From Streptomyces sp. NBRC 110028 (GTDB lineage: Bacteria > Actinomycetota > Actinomycetes > Streptomycetales > Streptomycetaceae), in assembly GCF_001417735.1 (NCBI RefSeq), contig NZ_BBUZ01000051.1, positions 1-54,366 on the forward strand: a stretch of DNA of 54,366 bases, read 5' to 3'. Every line of letters starts with the position of its first letter. Within the stretch, counting starts at the first letter, position 1. Positions 18,625 through 27,095 of this stretch are shown here, in pieces. The position numbers and the translations under genes are program-made. The notes under the pieces were generated by a model that had not been told where the DNA came from, made no database searches, and saw only the letters and a program-made list of their open reading frames with translations.

Positions 18625-19628
18625 GGGGCCGCTGCCTCTCGGGGGGCGGCGGGGCTGGCCGGCCGCTTCTTCAGGGGTTCCCACCAGGCGCGGTTGTCGC
18701 GGTACCAGTCGATGGTGCGGGCGATGCCCTCGGCGAAGTCCCGGCGCGGCCGGTAGCCCAGTTCGTCCCCGGCCTTGGTGCAGTCGAGGGCATAGCGGCG
18801 GTCGTGGCCCTTGCGGTCCGCCACCGGGTCGACGACGTCCCAGCCCACGCCGAACGCGTCCAGCAGGAGGCCCGTGAGGTCCCGGTTGGTCAGTTCGGTG
18901 CCGCCGCCGATGTGGTAGACCTCGCCGGGCCGGCCCTGGGTGCGGACCAGGTCGAGGCCCAGGCAGTGGTCGTCCACGTGCAGCCACTCGCGGACGTTGA
19001 GGCCGTCGCCGTAGAGGGGGACCCGCAGGCCGTCGAGGAGGTTGGTGACGAACAGCGGGACGATCTTCTCGGGGAACTGGTGCGGCCCGTAGTTGTTGGA
19101 GCAGCGGGTGACGCGGACGTCCAGGCCGTGGGTGCGGTGGTAGGACAGCGCGAGCAGGTCGGAGGAGGCCTTGGAGGCGGAGTACGGCGAGTTCGGGCAC
19201 AACGGCTGGTGCTCCGGCCAGGATCCGTGCTCGATGGAGCCGTAGACCTCGTCGGTGGACACGTGTACGAACGGCCCGACGCCGTGCCGCAGGGCCGCGT
19301 CGAGCAGCACCTGGGTGCCGAGGACGTTGGTGCGGACGAAGGTCCCGGGCGAGGTGATGGAGCGGTCCACGTGGGTCTCGGCAGCGAAGTGCACCACCTG
19401 GTCGGCTTCGGCCATGAGGGAGTCCACCAGCGGTGCGTCGCCGATGTCACCGCGCACGAAGGTGACGGCGGGGTCGTCGGGGACGTTGCCGAGGATGCCG
19501 GCGTAGGTGAGCTTGTCCAGCACCGTGATCACGGGGGCGGGTTCCCCGCCCGCCCGGGCTGCTTCCAGCAGGTGGTGCACGTAGCGGGAGCCGATGAATC
19601 CGGCGGCACCGGTGACGAGGAGGTTCAT
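18621..19628 (-). CDS. oleE: dTDP-glucose 4,6-dehydratase
   Basis: The 335-aa RfbB/DesIV-family protein makes dTDP-4-keto-6-deoxy-D-glucose, the branch point for both desosamine and oleandrose. It shows GAAGFIG for NAD binding, the STDEVYG catalytic segment and YSASK. It overlaps oleS (4 nt) upstream and oleU (4 nt) downstream in a tightly coupled operon. Confidence 0.95.
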   Translation of the reverse strand: MNLLVTGAAGFIGSRYVHHLLEAARAGGEPAPVITVLDKLTYAGILGNVPDDPAVTFVRGDIGDAPLVDSLMAEADQVVHFAAETHVDRSITSPGTFVRTNVLGTQVLLDAALRHGVGPFVHVSTDEVYGSIEHGSWPEHQPLCPNSPYSASKASSDLLALSYHRTHGLDVRVTRCSNNYGPHQFPEKIVPLFVTNLLDGLRVPLYGDGLNVREWLHVDDHCLGLDLVRTQGRPGEVYHIGGGTELTNRDLTGLLLDAFGVGWDVVDPVADRKGHDRRYALDCTKAGDELGYRPRRDFAEGIARTIDWYRDNRAWWEPLKKRPASPAAPREAAAP

Positions 19629-20695
19629 GACTGGATCTCCACCTTGCTGTGGTCTCCGAGGACGAAGCGGTGGGCGTTGGGGGCGTGCAGGCTGTGGGTC
19701 ACATGGACGTTCCTGCCGATCAGTGATCCCTCGATACGGCGCACGCCGGTGATCGCCGATCCGGCGAGCATGATGGAGAACTCCATCTCGCTGCCGGTGA
19801 TGCGGCAGTTGTCGCCGACCGAGGTGAACGGGCCGATGTAGGAGTCGGAGATCTCCGCGCCGGCGCCGATGATGGCGGGGCCCATGATGCGCGAGTTCGT
19901 CACCCGCGCGCCCTCTCCGACCACGACCCTGCCGATCACGACGGTGTCCTCGTCCACCGTGCCCTCGATGCGGGGCTCCAGGTGCTCCAGTACGGTCCGG
20001 TTGACCTCCAGCATGTCGGCGACGTTGCCTGTGTCCTTCCAGTAGCCCTCGATGACCATGGACTGGATGTCGGCGCCGTTGTCGATGAGGTGCTGGATGG
20101 CGTGGGTGATCTCCAGTTCGCCGCGCCAGGAGGGTTCGATGGCGCGGACGGCCGCGTGGATGGCGGGGGTGAAGAAGTAGACGCCGGCCAGTGCCAGGTC
20201 GCTCCTCGGGTGCCGGGGCTTCTCCTCCAGGCCCACGACCCGGCCGTCGTCGTCGAGTTCGGCGACGCCGAAGGCACTGGGGTCGGACACGCGGGTGAGC
20301 AGGATCTGGGCGGCGGGCCGCCTGCCGCTGCGGAAGGTGCGGACCAGGTCGTCGATGCCGCCGACGATGAAGTTGTCGCCCAGGTACATGACGAAGTCGT
20401 CGTCGCCGAGGTAGGTGTGGGCGATCAGTACGGCATGGGCGAGGCCCAGGGGGTGGCTCTGCTCGATGTAGGTGACGTCAAGGCCGAACTTGGCGCCGTC
20501 GCCGACGGCGGCGCGGACCTCGCCGGCCGTGTCGCCGACGATCAGGCCGACGTCGGTGATCCCGGCGGCCGCGATGGCCTCCAGGCCGTAGAAGAGCACC
20601 GGTTTGTTCGCGACGGCGACCAGTTGCTTGGCGGAGGTATGGGTGATCGGCCGCAGCCGGGTGCCGGAACCGCCGGCCAGCACGAGGGCCTTCAC
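19625..20695 (-). CDS. oleS: Glucose-1-phosphate thymidylyltransferase (long form)
   Basis: This nucleotidyltransferase makes dTDP-glucose from glucose-1-phosphate and dTTP. The N terminus has the LAGGSGTRLRPIT signature and there is a GLAHAV substrate loop. The 356-aa length and the C-terminal left-handed beta-helix repeats place it in the long antibiotic-type group (StrD/DesIII-like), not the short RmlA group. The GTG start (20695) overlaps the oleL stop by GTGA. Confidence 0.94.
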   Translation of the reverse strand: MKALVLAGGSGTRLRPITHTSAKQLVAVANKPVLFYGLEAIAAAGITDVGLIVGDTAGEVRAAVGDGAKFGLDVTYIEQSHPLGLAHAVLIAHTYLGDDDFVMYLGDNFIVGGIDDLVRTFRSGRRPAAQILLTRVSDPSAFGVAELDDDGRVVGLEEKPRHPRSDLALAGVYFFTPAIHAAVRAIEPSWRGELEITHAIQHLIDNGADIQSMVIEGYWKDTGNVADMLEVNRTVLEHLEPRIEGTVDEDTVVIGRVVVGEGARVTNSRIMGPAIIGAGAEISDSYIGPFTSVGDNCRITGSEMEFSIMLAGSAITGVRRIEGSLIGRNVHVTHSLHAPNAHRFVLGDHSKVEIQS

Positions 20696-21300
20696 CGGGC
20701 CGGCCCCACGCCGGCCGCCTCCGCGATGTAGGCGCGGCACTCCTCGTAGTCCGGCAGGATGCCGGTCTCCGCGGCCTGCGCCAGGGACGGTGCGTGGGTG
20801 TCCTTCGCCGACAGGACGATGTCGATGTCCGTCGGCCATGCGATGCCGATCGCCGGGTCGAGAGGGTCTACGGCCCGCTCGGCCTCGGCCACGTAGGGCT
20901 GTGAGCAGAGGTAGACGACCGTGGCGTTGTCGGTGAGGGCCATGAACGCGTGGCCGAGTCCTTCGGCCAGGTAGAGTCCCTGGTGGCGGGCCGCGTCGAG
21001 CCGGACGGCGACCCACCGGCCGAAGGTGGGCGAGCCCCGGCGTACGTCGACGACCACGTCGAGCACGGTGCCGGAGGCGCAGGTGACGTACTTGGCCTGG
21101 CCGGGCGGGGCGTCGGCGAAGTGGATGCCGCGCAGGACGCCCTTGCGGGACACCGAGCAGTTGGACTGGGCGAGCGAGAGAGGGTGGCCGATCTTCTCCT
21201 GGAATGTCCGCCCGCGGAACCATTCGAGGAATTCTCCCCGTTCGTCCCGCATGATTTCCGGGGTGTATAACCAGGCCCCGTCGACGTCGAGTAACTCCAT
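20692..21300 (-). CDS. oleL: dTDP-4-keto-deoxyhexose 3,5-epimerase (RmlC-like)
   Basis: The 202-aa cupin epimerase converts the D-configured 4-keto intermediate towards the L-sugar (L-olivose/L-oleandrose). The catalytic His lies in GVLRGIHF. The start ATG (21300) gives MELLDVDG; its RBS is weak (GGGA). An upstream in-frame ATG at 21360 is less likely. Codons 3 and 11 are TTA, so translation of the operon's first gene probably needs the bldA tRNA. It heads the operon oleL-S-E-U-N1. Confidence 0.92.
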   Translation of the reverse strand: MELLDVDGAWLYTPEIMRDERGEFLEWFRGRTFQEKIGHPLSLAQSNCSVSRKGVLRGIHFADAPPGQAKYVTCASGTVLDVVVDVRRGSPTFGRWVAVRLDAARHQGLYLAEGLGHAFMALTDNATVVYLCSQPYVAEAERAVDPLDPAIGIAWPTDIDIVLSAKDTHAPSLAQAAETGILPDYEECRAYIAEAAGVGPAR

Positions 21301-21657
21301 CGATCCCGATTCTGCCGAATTGGGCACTCGATTTTCCCTTCGGACTCGGAGGGATTCCATCGGGTCCGTACGCCGCGCAGGGCAGCACGCAGTCACACGG
21401 TTTTCTCGTCCTGATCGACCGTAGCGCACCCACCGGGGGACATTCAAGCGTTGACAAAGCGAAATCAGCGGATCACACTGTCGTGAGGTAGAAGCTGGGC
21501 CACCGCCCCGCCCGATGTATCGAATGTCACGAAATCCCGAGTCGACATCCTTCTGCGAGCGTCTTTCCGAATCCGGTGACCCGCCTCCCGATGGGGCTCG
21601 CGGAAGCGGCCGGGTTCGGCGCCGTCCTGGATCACAATGATATGGGGAATTCCCGCG
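21301..21657. promoter_or_regulatory. Divergent intergenic region oleL / oleV
   Basis: These 357 bases separate oleL (minus) from oleV (plus) and must carry both promoters. A TTGACA at 21451-21456 is a possible -35 box for oleV, but I see no convincing -10 at the right distance. GGGGA (21643-21647) is the RBS supporting the oleV start. I see no gene here. Confidence 0.45.
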
Positions 21658-23061
21658 ATGAGCGAAGCAATGGGATCGGCACCGACGGCCGGCGGTGGAG
21701 TCTCCTCGACCGGCGCGTTGTTGTCCTGGCTGGATGCGCGCCGCCGGGCCAATCGCCTGACGGTGGAACACGTACCCTTCCGGGAGTTATCGGGTTGGCA
21801 ATTCGACGAGAACACGGGGAACCTCCGACATACCAGCGGTCATTTCTTCTCCGTCGAAGGACTCCGGGTACGCACGGACCACTGCTGGTTCGGAAGCTGG
21901 ACCCAGCCCATTATCGTGCAACCGGAGATAGGCATTCTCGGCCTCCTGGTCAAGAGGTTCGACGGAATCCTGCACGTCCTGGTGCAGGCCAAGAACGAGC
22001 CGGGTAATATCGGCGGTCTTCAGCTCTCCCCCACCGTCCAGGCCACCCGCAGCAATTACACGCGCGTCCACCGCGGCGGCGGTGTCAGATACCTGGAGTA
22101 CTTCGCGTTCCCCCGCGGGCGCGGCCGGGTCCTCGCGGATGTCCTCCAATCCGAGCAGGGCTCCTGGTTCCTGCACAAGCGGAACCGGAACATGGTGGTC
22201 GAGGCCCTGGACGACGTGCCCCTCGACGACGACTTCCACTGGATCAGCCTCCGCGGGCTGCGGAAGCTGCTGCTGAGGCCGCATCTGGTGAACATGGACA
22301 CCCGCACGGTGCTGTCCTGCCTTCCCCCGGAGCCGGGACCGGCCGGCCGGCGGCCGTCGGCGCCCGCGGCTCCCTTCGCCTCCGCGGTCACGCGGTCTCT
22401 CACCCGGGGTGCCACCGCCTTGCACACCATGGGCGAGATCCTCGGCTGGCTGACCGAGGTGCGGTCCCGGCGGGAACTGGTGCAGCAGCGGGTGCCGCTG
22501 GAGGAGACCGCGTTCAGCGGCTGGCGGCGTGACGAACACGCCATCGCGCACAAGGGCGGGGACTACTTCCGGATCATCGGGGTGAGCGTCCGGGCCAGCA
22601 GCCGGGAGGTGTCCTCGTGGAGCCAGCCGTTGCTGGCCCCCGCCGGCCCCGGTCTGGCCGCCTTCGTCACCAGGCGGATCCGCGGCGTCCTCCACGTCCT
22701 GCTGCACGCCCGCACCGAAGCCGGTCTGCTCAACGGCCCGGAGATGGCACCGACCGTGCAGTGCCGCCCGCTCAACTACCGTGCGGTGCCCGCCGAGTAC
22801 CGGCCCGCCTACCTCGACTACGTGCTGTCGGCCGATCCCGGACGCATCCGCTACGACACCCTCCAGTCGGAGGAGGGCGGCCGCTTCCACCACGCGGAGA
22901 ACCGCTACGTCGTGGTGGAGGCCGGAGACGACTTCCCGGTCGAGGTGCCGCGCGACTTCCGCTGGCTCACCCTGCACCAGATCCTCGCCTTGCTGCACCA
23001 CAGCAACTACCTCAACGTGGAGGCGCGCAGCCTCGTCGCCTGCATCCAGGCCCTGAGCTGA
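21658..23061 (+). CDS. oleV: dTDP-4-keto-6-deoxyglucose 2,3-dehydratase
   Basis: This enzyme removes the C2 hydroxyl of dTDP-4-keto-6-deoxyglucose, the first step to 2,6-dideoxy sugars; its unstable 3,4-diketo product is reduced by the next gene. The 467-aa chain has two homologous halves, each with an SWxQP motif (GSWTQPIIV and SSWSQPLLAP) and a later PTVQ motif, as is typical of the family (EryBVI, TylCVI). I chose ATG 21658 over 21637 because of GGGGA upstream. Residue 44 is encoded by TTA. It is followed closely by oleW. Confidence 0.94.
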   Translation: MSEAMGSAPTAGGGVSSTGALLSWLDARRRANRLTVEHVPFRELSGWQFDENTGNLRHTSGHFFSVEGLRVRTDHCWFGSWTQPIIVQPEIGILGLLVKRFDGILHVLVQAKNEPGNIGGLQLSPTVQATRSNYTRVHRGGGVRYLEYFAFPRGRGRVLADVLQSEQGSWFLHKRNRNMVVEALDDVPLDDDFHWISLRGLRKLLLRPHLVNMDTRTVLSCLPPEPGPAGRRPSAPAAPFASAVTRSLTRGATALHTMGEILGWLTEVRSRRELVQQRVPLEETAFSGWRRDEHAIAHKGGDYFRIIGVSVRASSREVSSWSQPLLAPAGPGLAAFVTRRIRGVLHVLLHARTEAGLLNGPEMAPTVQCRPLNYRAVPAEYRPAYLDYVLSADPGRIRYDTLQSEEGGRFHHAENRYVVVEAGDDFPVEVPRDFRWLTLHQILALLHHSNYLNVEARSLVACIQALS

Positions 23062-23079
23062 GCGCCCCGAAGGAAACCC

Positions 23080-23852
23080 ATGCCCTCCCCCGTCTGCGCT
23101 TCGGTGTGCTGGGTGCCGCCGACATCGCCCTGCGCCGCACCGTGCCCGCGCTGCTCGCCCACCCGGACGTCACCGTGGTCGCGGTCTCCAGCCGGGACGC
23201 GGCCCGCGCCGCCCGTTTCGCCGCGGCGTTCGGGTGCGAGGCGGTCCCGGGCCACCAGGCGCTGCTGGACCGCGACGACATCGACGCTCTGTACGTCCCG
23301 CTGCCGGTGATGGTGCACACGCCCTGGGTGGAGGCGGCGCTGCTGCGGGGCAGGCACGTCCTGGTGGAGAAGCCGCTGACCGCGACCCGCTCCGGAGCCG
23401 AGGAACTGATCGCCCTGGCACGCTCCCGCGGCCTGGTCCTGATGGAGAACTTCACGTCACTGCACGACGCACAGCACGGCACCGTCACGGACCTCCTGCG
23501 GGACGGGACGATCGGCGAACTGCGCTCGCTGACCGCGGCGTTCACGATCCCGCCGAAGCCGGAGGGCGACATCCGGTACCAGCCCGACGTGGGCGGAGGC
23601 GCCCTGCTCGACATCGGGATCTACCCCCTGCGGGCGGCGCTGCACTTCCTGGGCCCCGACCTGCACGCGGCCGGCGCGGTCCTGCGTCGAGAGCGGCGCC
23701 GGAACGTGGTGGTCTCCGGCCACGTGCTGCTCACCACACCGCACGGCGTCGTGGCCGGTTCCGGCCGGCTCACGCAGCACCACGCCGAAGCCGTACGCCA
23801 AGCCGATCTCGTCGAGCGCGTCATGGCGGTGGCGCGGGTGCGCTGGTGCTGA
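23080..23852 (+). CDS. oleW: dTDP-3,4-diketo-2,6-dideoxyhexose 3-ketoreductase, N-terminal frameshift and short C terminus
   Basis: This Gfo/Idh/MocA-fold protein reduces the 3-keto group after OleV. It shows FGVLGAADIA (NAD site), LVEKPL and DVGGGALLDIGIYP. The body frame has no start codon near its N terminus. ATG 23080, with AAGGAAA upstream, is one base out of frame. Adding one C to the C5 tract at 23086-23090 would give MPSPRLRFGVLG, a normal N terminus. The protein ends at about 257 aa, whereas related ketoreductases have about 320-335; its last ~30 residues do not look like the family. It is either damaged, a sequencing error at the C tract, or started unusually (CTG 23058 or 23094). 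The decayed IS begins about 270 bases downstream. Confidence 0.75.
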
Positions 23853-24122
23853 TGCCGGGGCCGTAAGCGGAGGGAGGAGAGAAACGCACCGGAGTTCGGG
23901 TCGGGCGCGGGGCGGAAGAAACTTCAGCACTCCTGCGGGGCACCTGGGTCGACACCCGTGAACAAACGTGTGCGGTTTACTCCGGGTGGGATGGCAGAGC
24001 CGAAGTCTTCGCCACTCGGCGAGATATGCGAGCTCTCGGAGACACCGTGCGGGAACACCACCCCTCTGCCTCCCCGGAGTTACCACTGAAGCGGAACGTT
24101 CGGCGGAGTCGCGGGAAACCCT
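23853..24122. other. Spacer between oleW and the IS remnant
   Basis: These 270 bases show no supported gene, clear promoter or repeat. If the oleW 3' end was lost by recombination, the lost segment would have started here. Confidence 0.5.
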
Positions 24123-25265
24123 GCGCTTGCCGATAACTTCATCCGCGCAGGTCATGCGGGCATGCTGGTATTCGTGGAGGAGGCCGCCGAGGCGATCACG
24201 TCGTCGTATGTCGAGGCGGGCCAATGTGTCCGGATTGTCGATCGGCGCAGGTAACGGGTGCAGTGGGCGGGCGTTGGCGATGCCCTGGTGTGGTCGGTGT
24301 CCGTTGTAGAAATGCTCGAACTCTCGTAGGGCGTGGAGCAGGTGTCGGTGGTTCCAGATCAAAGTGCGGTTCAGGAGTTCTTGTCGGCAGGTCTGCACCC
24401 ACCGTTCCATGATCGAGTTCATTCTCGGCATCTGAACGCCGCTGAGGACGATCTTGATCCCCGCATCCGCCAGGACGGCATCGAACAGCTCGGGGAACTT
24501 CCCGTCCCGGTCCCTGATCATGTAACGCGCCCGGCAGCCCACGTCCTCAAGATCCATGACAAGGTTCTTCGCAGCCTGCGCCACCCACGCTGAATTGGGG
24601 TGCGCGGTGGCACCCAGCACCCGGATCCGTCGGCTCGCGTGCTCGATGACGGCAAGTACGTACATCCGAGCCCCGGACAGCGTGAACGTTTAGAAGAAGT
24701 CACAGGCCAGCAGGGCTCGGCCTGGGAGCGCAGAAAGTCCGCCCACGTGCTGGAGGACCCCTCGGGTGCCGGATCGATGCCGGCCTCCTGCAAGATCTCC
24801 CAGACGGTGGAAGCGGCCACCTTCACGCCCAGGACGAGCAGTTCACCGTGCAGGCGCCGATACCCCCAGCCGGGGTTCTCCCGTGCCAGGCGCATCACCA
24901 GGGCCCGCACCGGGTGCACCGTCCGAGGCCGTCCCGGGCGCCTGGGCCCGGAGGCGACAGCATGGCGGCGTGCAAGAAGGTCGCGGTGCCAGCACAGCAC
25001 CGTATCCGGACGCACCAGCAGCCGCACTCCGCGGAGCACGTCCATGGGGAGCCGGTGCAGCAGCGCCGCCAGAGATGCCCGGTCGCTCGGACTGAACCGC
25101 ACCCGATCAGCGCCGAGTTGGCGCTCCAGCAACACGGTCGATCATCTTGCCTCGGTAAGCGCCAGCCTCGCGAGAGCGCCCGCTCGGGCGACTACGCCGG
25201 TCGACCTCCCGTACACCGCGCACACCGCATCCCACCAGGGCGGATGATATTTTCGGCAAGCGCAG
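24123..25265 (-). mobile_element. Degenerate insertion sequence with imperfect terminal inverted repeats
   Basis: The left end CTGCGCTTGCCGATAACTTC and the reverse complement of the right end (CTGCGCTTGCCGAAAATATC) are clear inverted repeats about 1.14 kb apart. They bracket one transposase reading on the minus strand. I see no obvious target duplication. The element lies exactly between the macrolide and hygromycin-type gene sets. Confidence 0.75.
24158..25140 (-). pseudogene. DDE integrase-type transposase (IS3/IS481-like), broken
   Basis: Recognisable parts are the HTH/linker region (VKVAASTVWEILQEAGIDPA), then the catalytic core (MYVLAVIEHASRRIRVLG, MIRDRDGKF, SIMERWVQTCR, NGHRPHQGIANARPLHP) and a RRRDRLGG tail. 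The two halves are in different frames: a one-base shift near 24720, then an in-frame TAA at 24692-24690 in DFF-stop-TFTLSG. The normal N-terminal residues before LERQLG are scrambled, and the usual stop after HEYQHA is lost (it reads on as HEYQHARMTC). The gene is therefore inactive and old. Confidence 0.85.
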
Positions 25266-25708
25266 CCTTGATCGCGGCCGGGGAGGCTGACCGCGAACAG
25301 CACCGTGACCGAGCCCACCACCTGCTCGCCACCGTCTCTCCGCCTATGCGGAGGTGAGCCGTCGGGGACTCGCAGACCATGAGAACGCGGCCTGCTCTTC
25401 ACGCGGACTGAGGTGAACCGTGAGTCGACCATCCAAACCCTCGAGTCCGGCAGTGCTCCCCGCGGCAGTAGGTGGTCGGCAGACCTCCCCATGGGGGAGT
25501 GACCCGCCGATTCGGCGGGCCACTTCACTCAGGCGCAGGCTGTCACTATTCGCCCTCGCTCGAGCAAAATCCGCTCAGCTTCTCCCAGGCCCCCACCAGC
25601 CTGCTCCAGCCATGATCGCCACGGTGGCATCCTCCACGAATACCAACGTGAGGCGTGACCCGCACGGATGAGGTTTCCGGCAAGGGCACGGTCACGCCCC
25701 GTGGCACT
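25266..25708. other. Junction spacer with hairpins
   Basis: This stretch between the IS right end and the 3' end of the NB-ARC regulator has no supported gene. It contains a palindrome CTCCCC-ATG-GGGGAG near 25485-25499 and the terminator-like stem at 25498-25524. It may be leftover coding DNA from either cluster, but no family is recognisable. Confidence 0.5.
25498..25524 (-). terminator. Terminator-like hairpin
   Basis: AGTG-A-CCCGCCG, loop ATT, CGGCGGG-C-CACT forms a long GC-rich stem with a single mismatch. It lies downstream of the minus-strand regulator and probably ends its transcript. Confidence 0.6.
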
Positions 25709-26836
25709 TCATCGCGCCGCCGCCAGAGGCTCGGGCCCACCGCCATTGGCGCGGGCACAGTCCCGGCAGCCGGAACAGCCGGACGGCCGCGATTCGGCCC
25801 GCCCGCGCTGCTCCGGCAACCTCCCCTGAATGGTCTGCATTTCATCGTCACCGGCACACAACAGGGCGAGGCGGCCGGTGTCCACCTTGAGGTAGCGATT
25901 GAAGTCCGCGATGCTCAGGCGAGGGTGAGCGGCCAACCACACGGCCGCGATGCGCAGGGCAAGCGGCATGGAGCCGCACCGCATAGCCACACCGGCCAGT
26001 GCCGTGGGCTCCGCGTCGGCCCGCTGATCGCCGATCACGGACCGGAGCAGGTCCACTGCGTCCGGGGTCGCCAGCGGGCTGAGCGTAAGGCGCGTCGCCT
26101 GCGCGGGCGAGACCAGCAGTCCGGTCAGGTGCTGACGGCTGGTCACCACCACCGCGCAGCCATCGGACCCGGGTACCAGCGGCTGGACCTGCGCCGAAGC
26201 CATGGCGTTGTCCAGCACGACGAGGACCGACCGGCCCGACAACAGGGAACGGTACATCGCGGCCCGCTCCTGCTGGTCGTCGGGCATACGGTCCGAGTGG
26301 ACACCCAGTGCCCGCAGGAAACTTCCCAGGACGTCCCCCGGTTCCAACGGGCGGTCGTCACCGCACAGATTGGCGAACAGGGTCCCATCAGGGAACCGGT
26401 GCGCAACGGCGTGGGCGCACCGCAGGGCAAGGGCCGTCTTGCCGACCCCCGGCATGCCGTCGACGCACACCACGGGCACCCTGCCCGGGGCGCCGGACCG
26501 CCCCAGCAGCAGCCGCTCCAGGCGCGCCATCGCGTGGGTACGGCCGTGCAGTCGGGGCGGGGCGGCGGGGAGTTGGGCCAGGGGCAATCTGTCGCCCCGG
26601 CTCCTGGCCGCCGTGGCACACACGCGCTCGGTCAGTGCGCCCCGGGTGTCCAGGACCTGATCGCACACCTGGGCCAGTTCAATACTCATCGGCTTTCTGC
26701 CATTTTCGACCTTGGACAGGTGGCCCTTGTTGTAATGCGTCAGCTCGGCCAGTCTCAGTAAGGACAGACCGGCTTCCTTGCGGATCCGTTGCAATAAACG
26801 ACCATTAGCCGCTGTGGCGCCTGTCACGTCCGACAC
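25709..26836 (-). CDS. XRE-type HTH / NB-ARC (AfsR-like) transcriptional regulator, probably C-terminally truncated
   Basis: The N terminus has an XRE-like helix-turn-helix (LLQRIRKEAGLSLLRLAELT ... GHLSKVENGRKP). An NB-ARC ATPase follows, with a P loop GMPGVGKTALAL, a Walker B-like LVVLDNA and the GSMPLALRIAA motif. GTG 26836 is the best start because AGAGGGGG lies just before it (375 aa). AfsR-like STAND regulators normally continue with a winged helix and TPR repeats. Here recognisable sequence ends near 25830 (DDEMQTI) and about 40 unrelated residues follow, so the TPR part is missing. Residues 14 and 26, both in the HTH, are TTA codons, a strong sign of bldA control. The published hygromycin A cluster contains an AfsR-like regulator; this is its probable counterpart. 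Confidence 0.75.
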   Translation of the reverse strand: MSDVTGATAANGRLLQRIRKEAGLSLLRLAELTHYNKGHLSKVENGRKPMSIELAQVCDQVLDTRGALTERVCATAARSRGDRLPLAQLPAAPPRLHGRTHAMARLERLLLGRSGAPGRVPVVCVDGMPGVGKTALALRCAHAVAHRFPDGTLFANLCGDDRPLEPGDVLGSFLRALGVHSDRMPDDQQERAAMYRSLLSGRSVLVVLDNAMASAQVQPLVPGSDGCAVVVTSRQHLTGLLVSPAQATRLTLSPLATPDAVDLLRSVIGDQRADAEPTALAGVAMRCGSMPLALRIAAVWLAAHPRLSIADFNRYLKVDTGRLALLCAGDDEMQTIQGRLPEQRGRAESRPSGCSGCRDCARANGGGPEPLAAAR

Positions 26837-27095
26837 GATTCCCCCTCTGTCCATCATGAGCGGCGCCCCGGTCACGTTCCTGGGCGCACGCAGACCGCCA
26901 GGACTCAGTGTGGTCACACCCGCGCAGTGGCCCGGATTCGCTGTGCCTCGCCGGTCGGTCATCCGGCTCAGCGGCCACCCAGGTCAGATCGCGCGCCCTA
27001 GGAATGATCCCCCGATCATCCATGACCTACAACTGGACAAATCGGATCCTCATTAATTCAAATCTGCACTTATTTCGGATTCGAAGGGAGTCGCT
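26837..27095. promoter_or_regulatory. Upstream region of the NB-ARC regulator
   Basis: These 259 bases separate the regulator start from the stop of the hydroxylase gene. The stretch 27020-27085 is clearly AT-richer than its surroundings (ATTAATTCAAATCTGCACTT) and is the likely promoter of the minus-strand regulator. I see no confident -35/-10 assignment. Confidence 0.4.

Noticed and set aside
21451..21456. TTGACA as a firm oleV promoter
   Set aside because: No acceptable -10 sequence at 16-19 bases; kept only as a remark in the intergenic entry.
23457..24665. A single 402-codon minus-strand protein spanning transposase and oleW antisense
   Set aside because: Only the first ~170 codons are transposase. 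The rest is read-through after a lost stop and is antisense to oleW.
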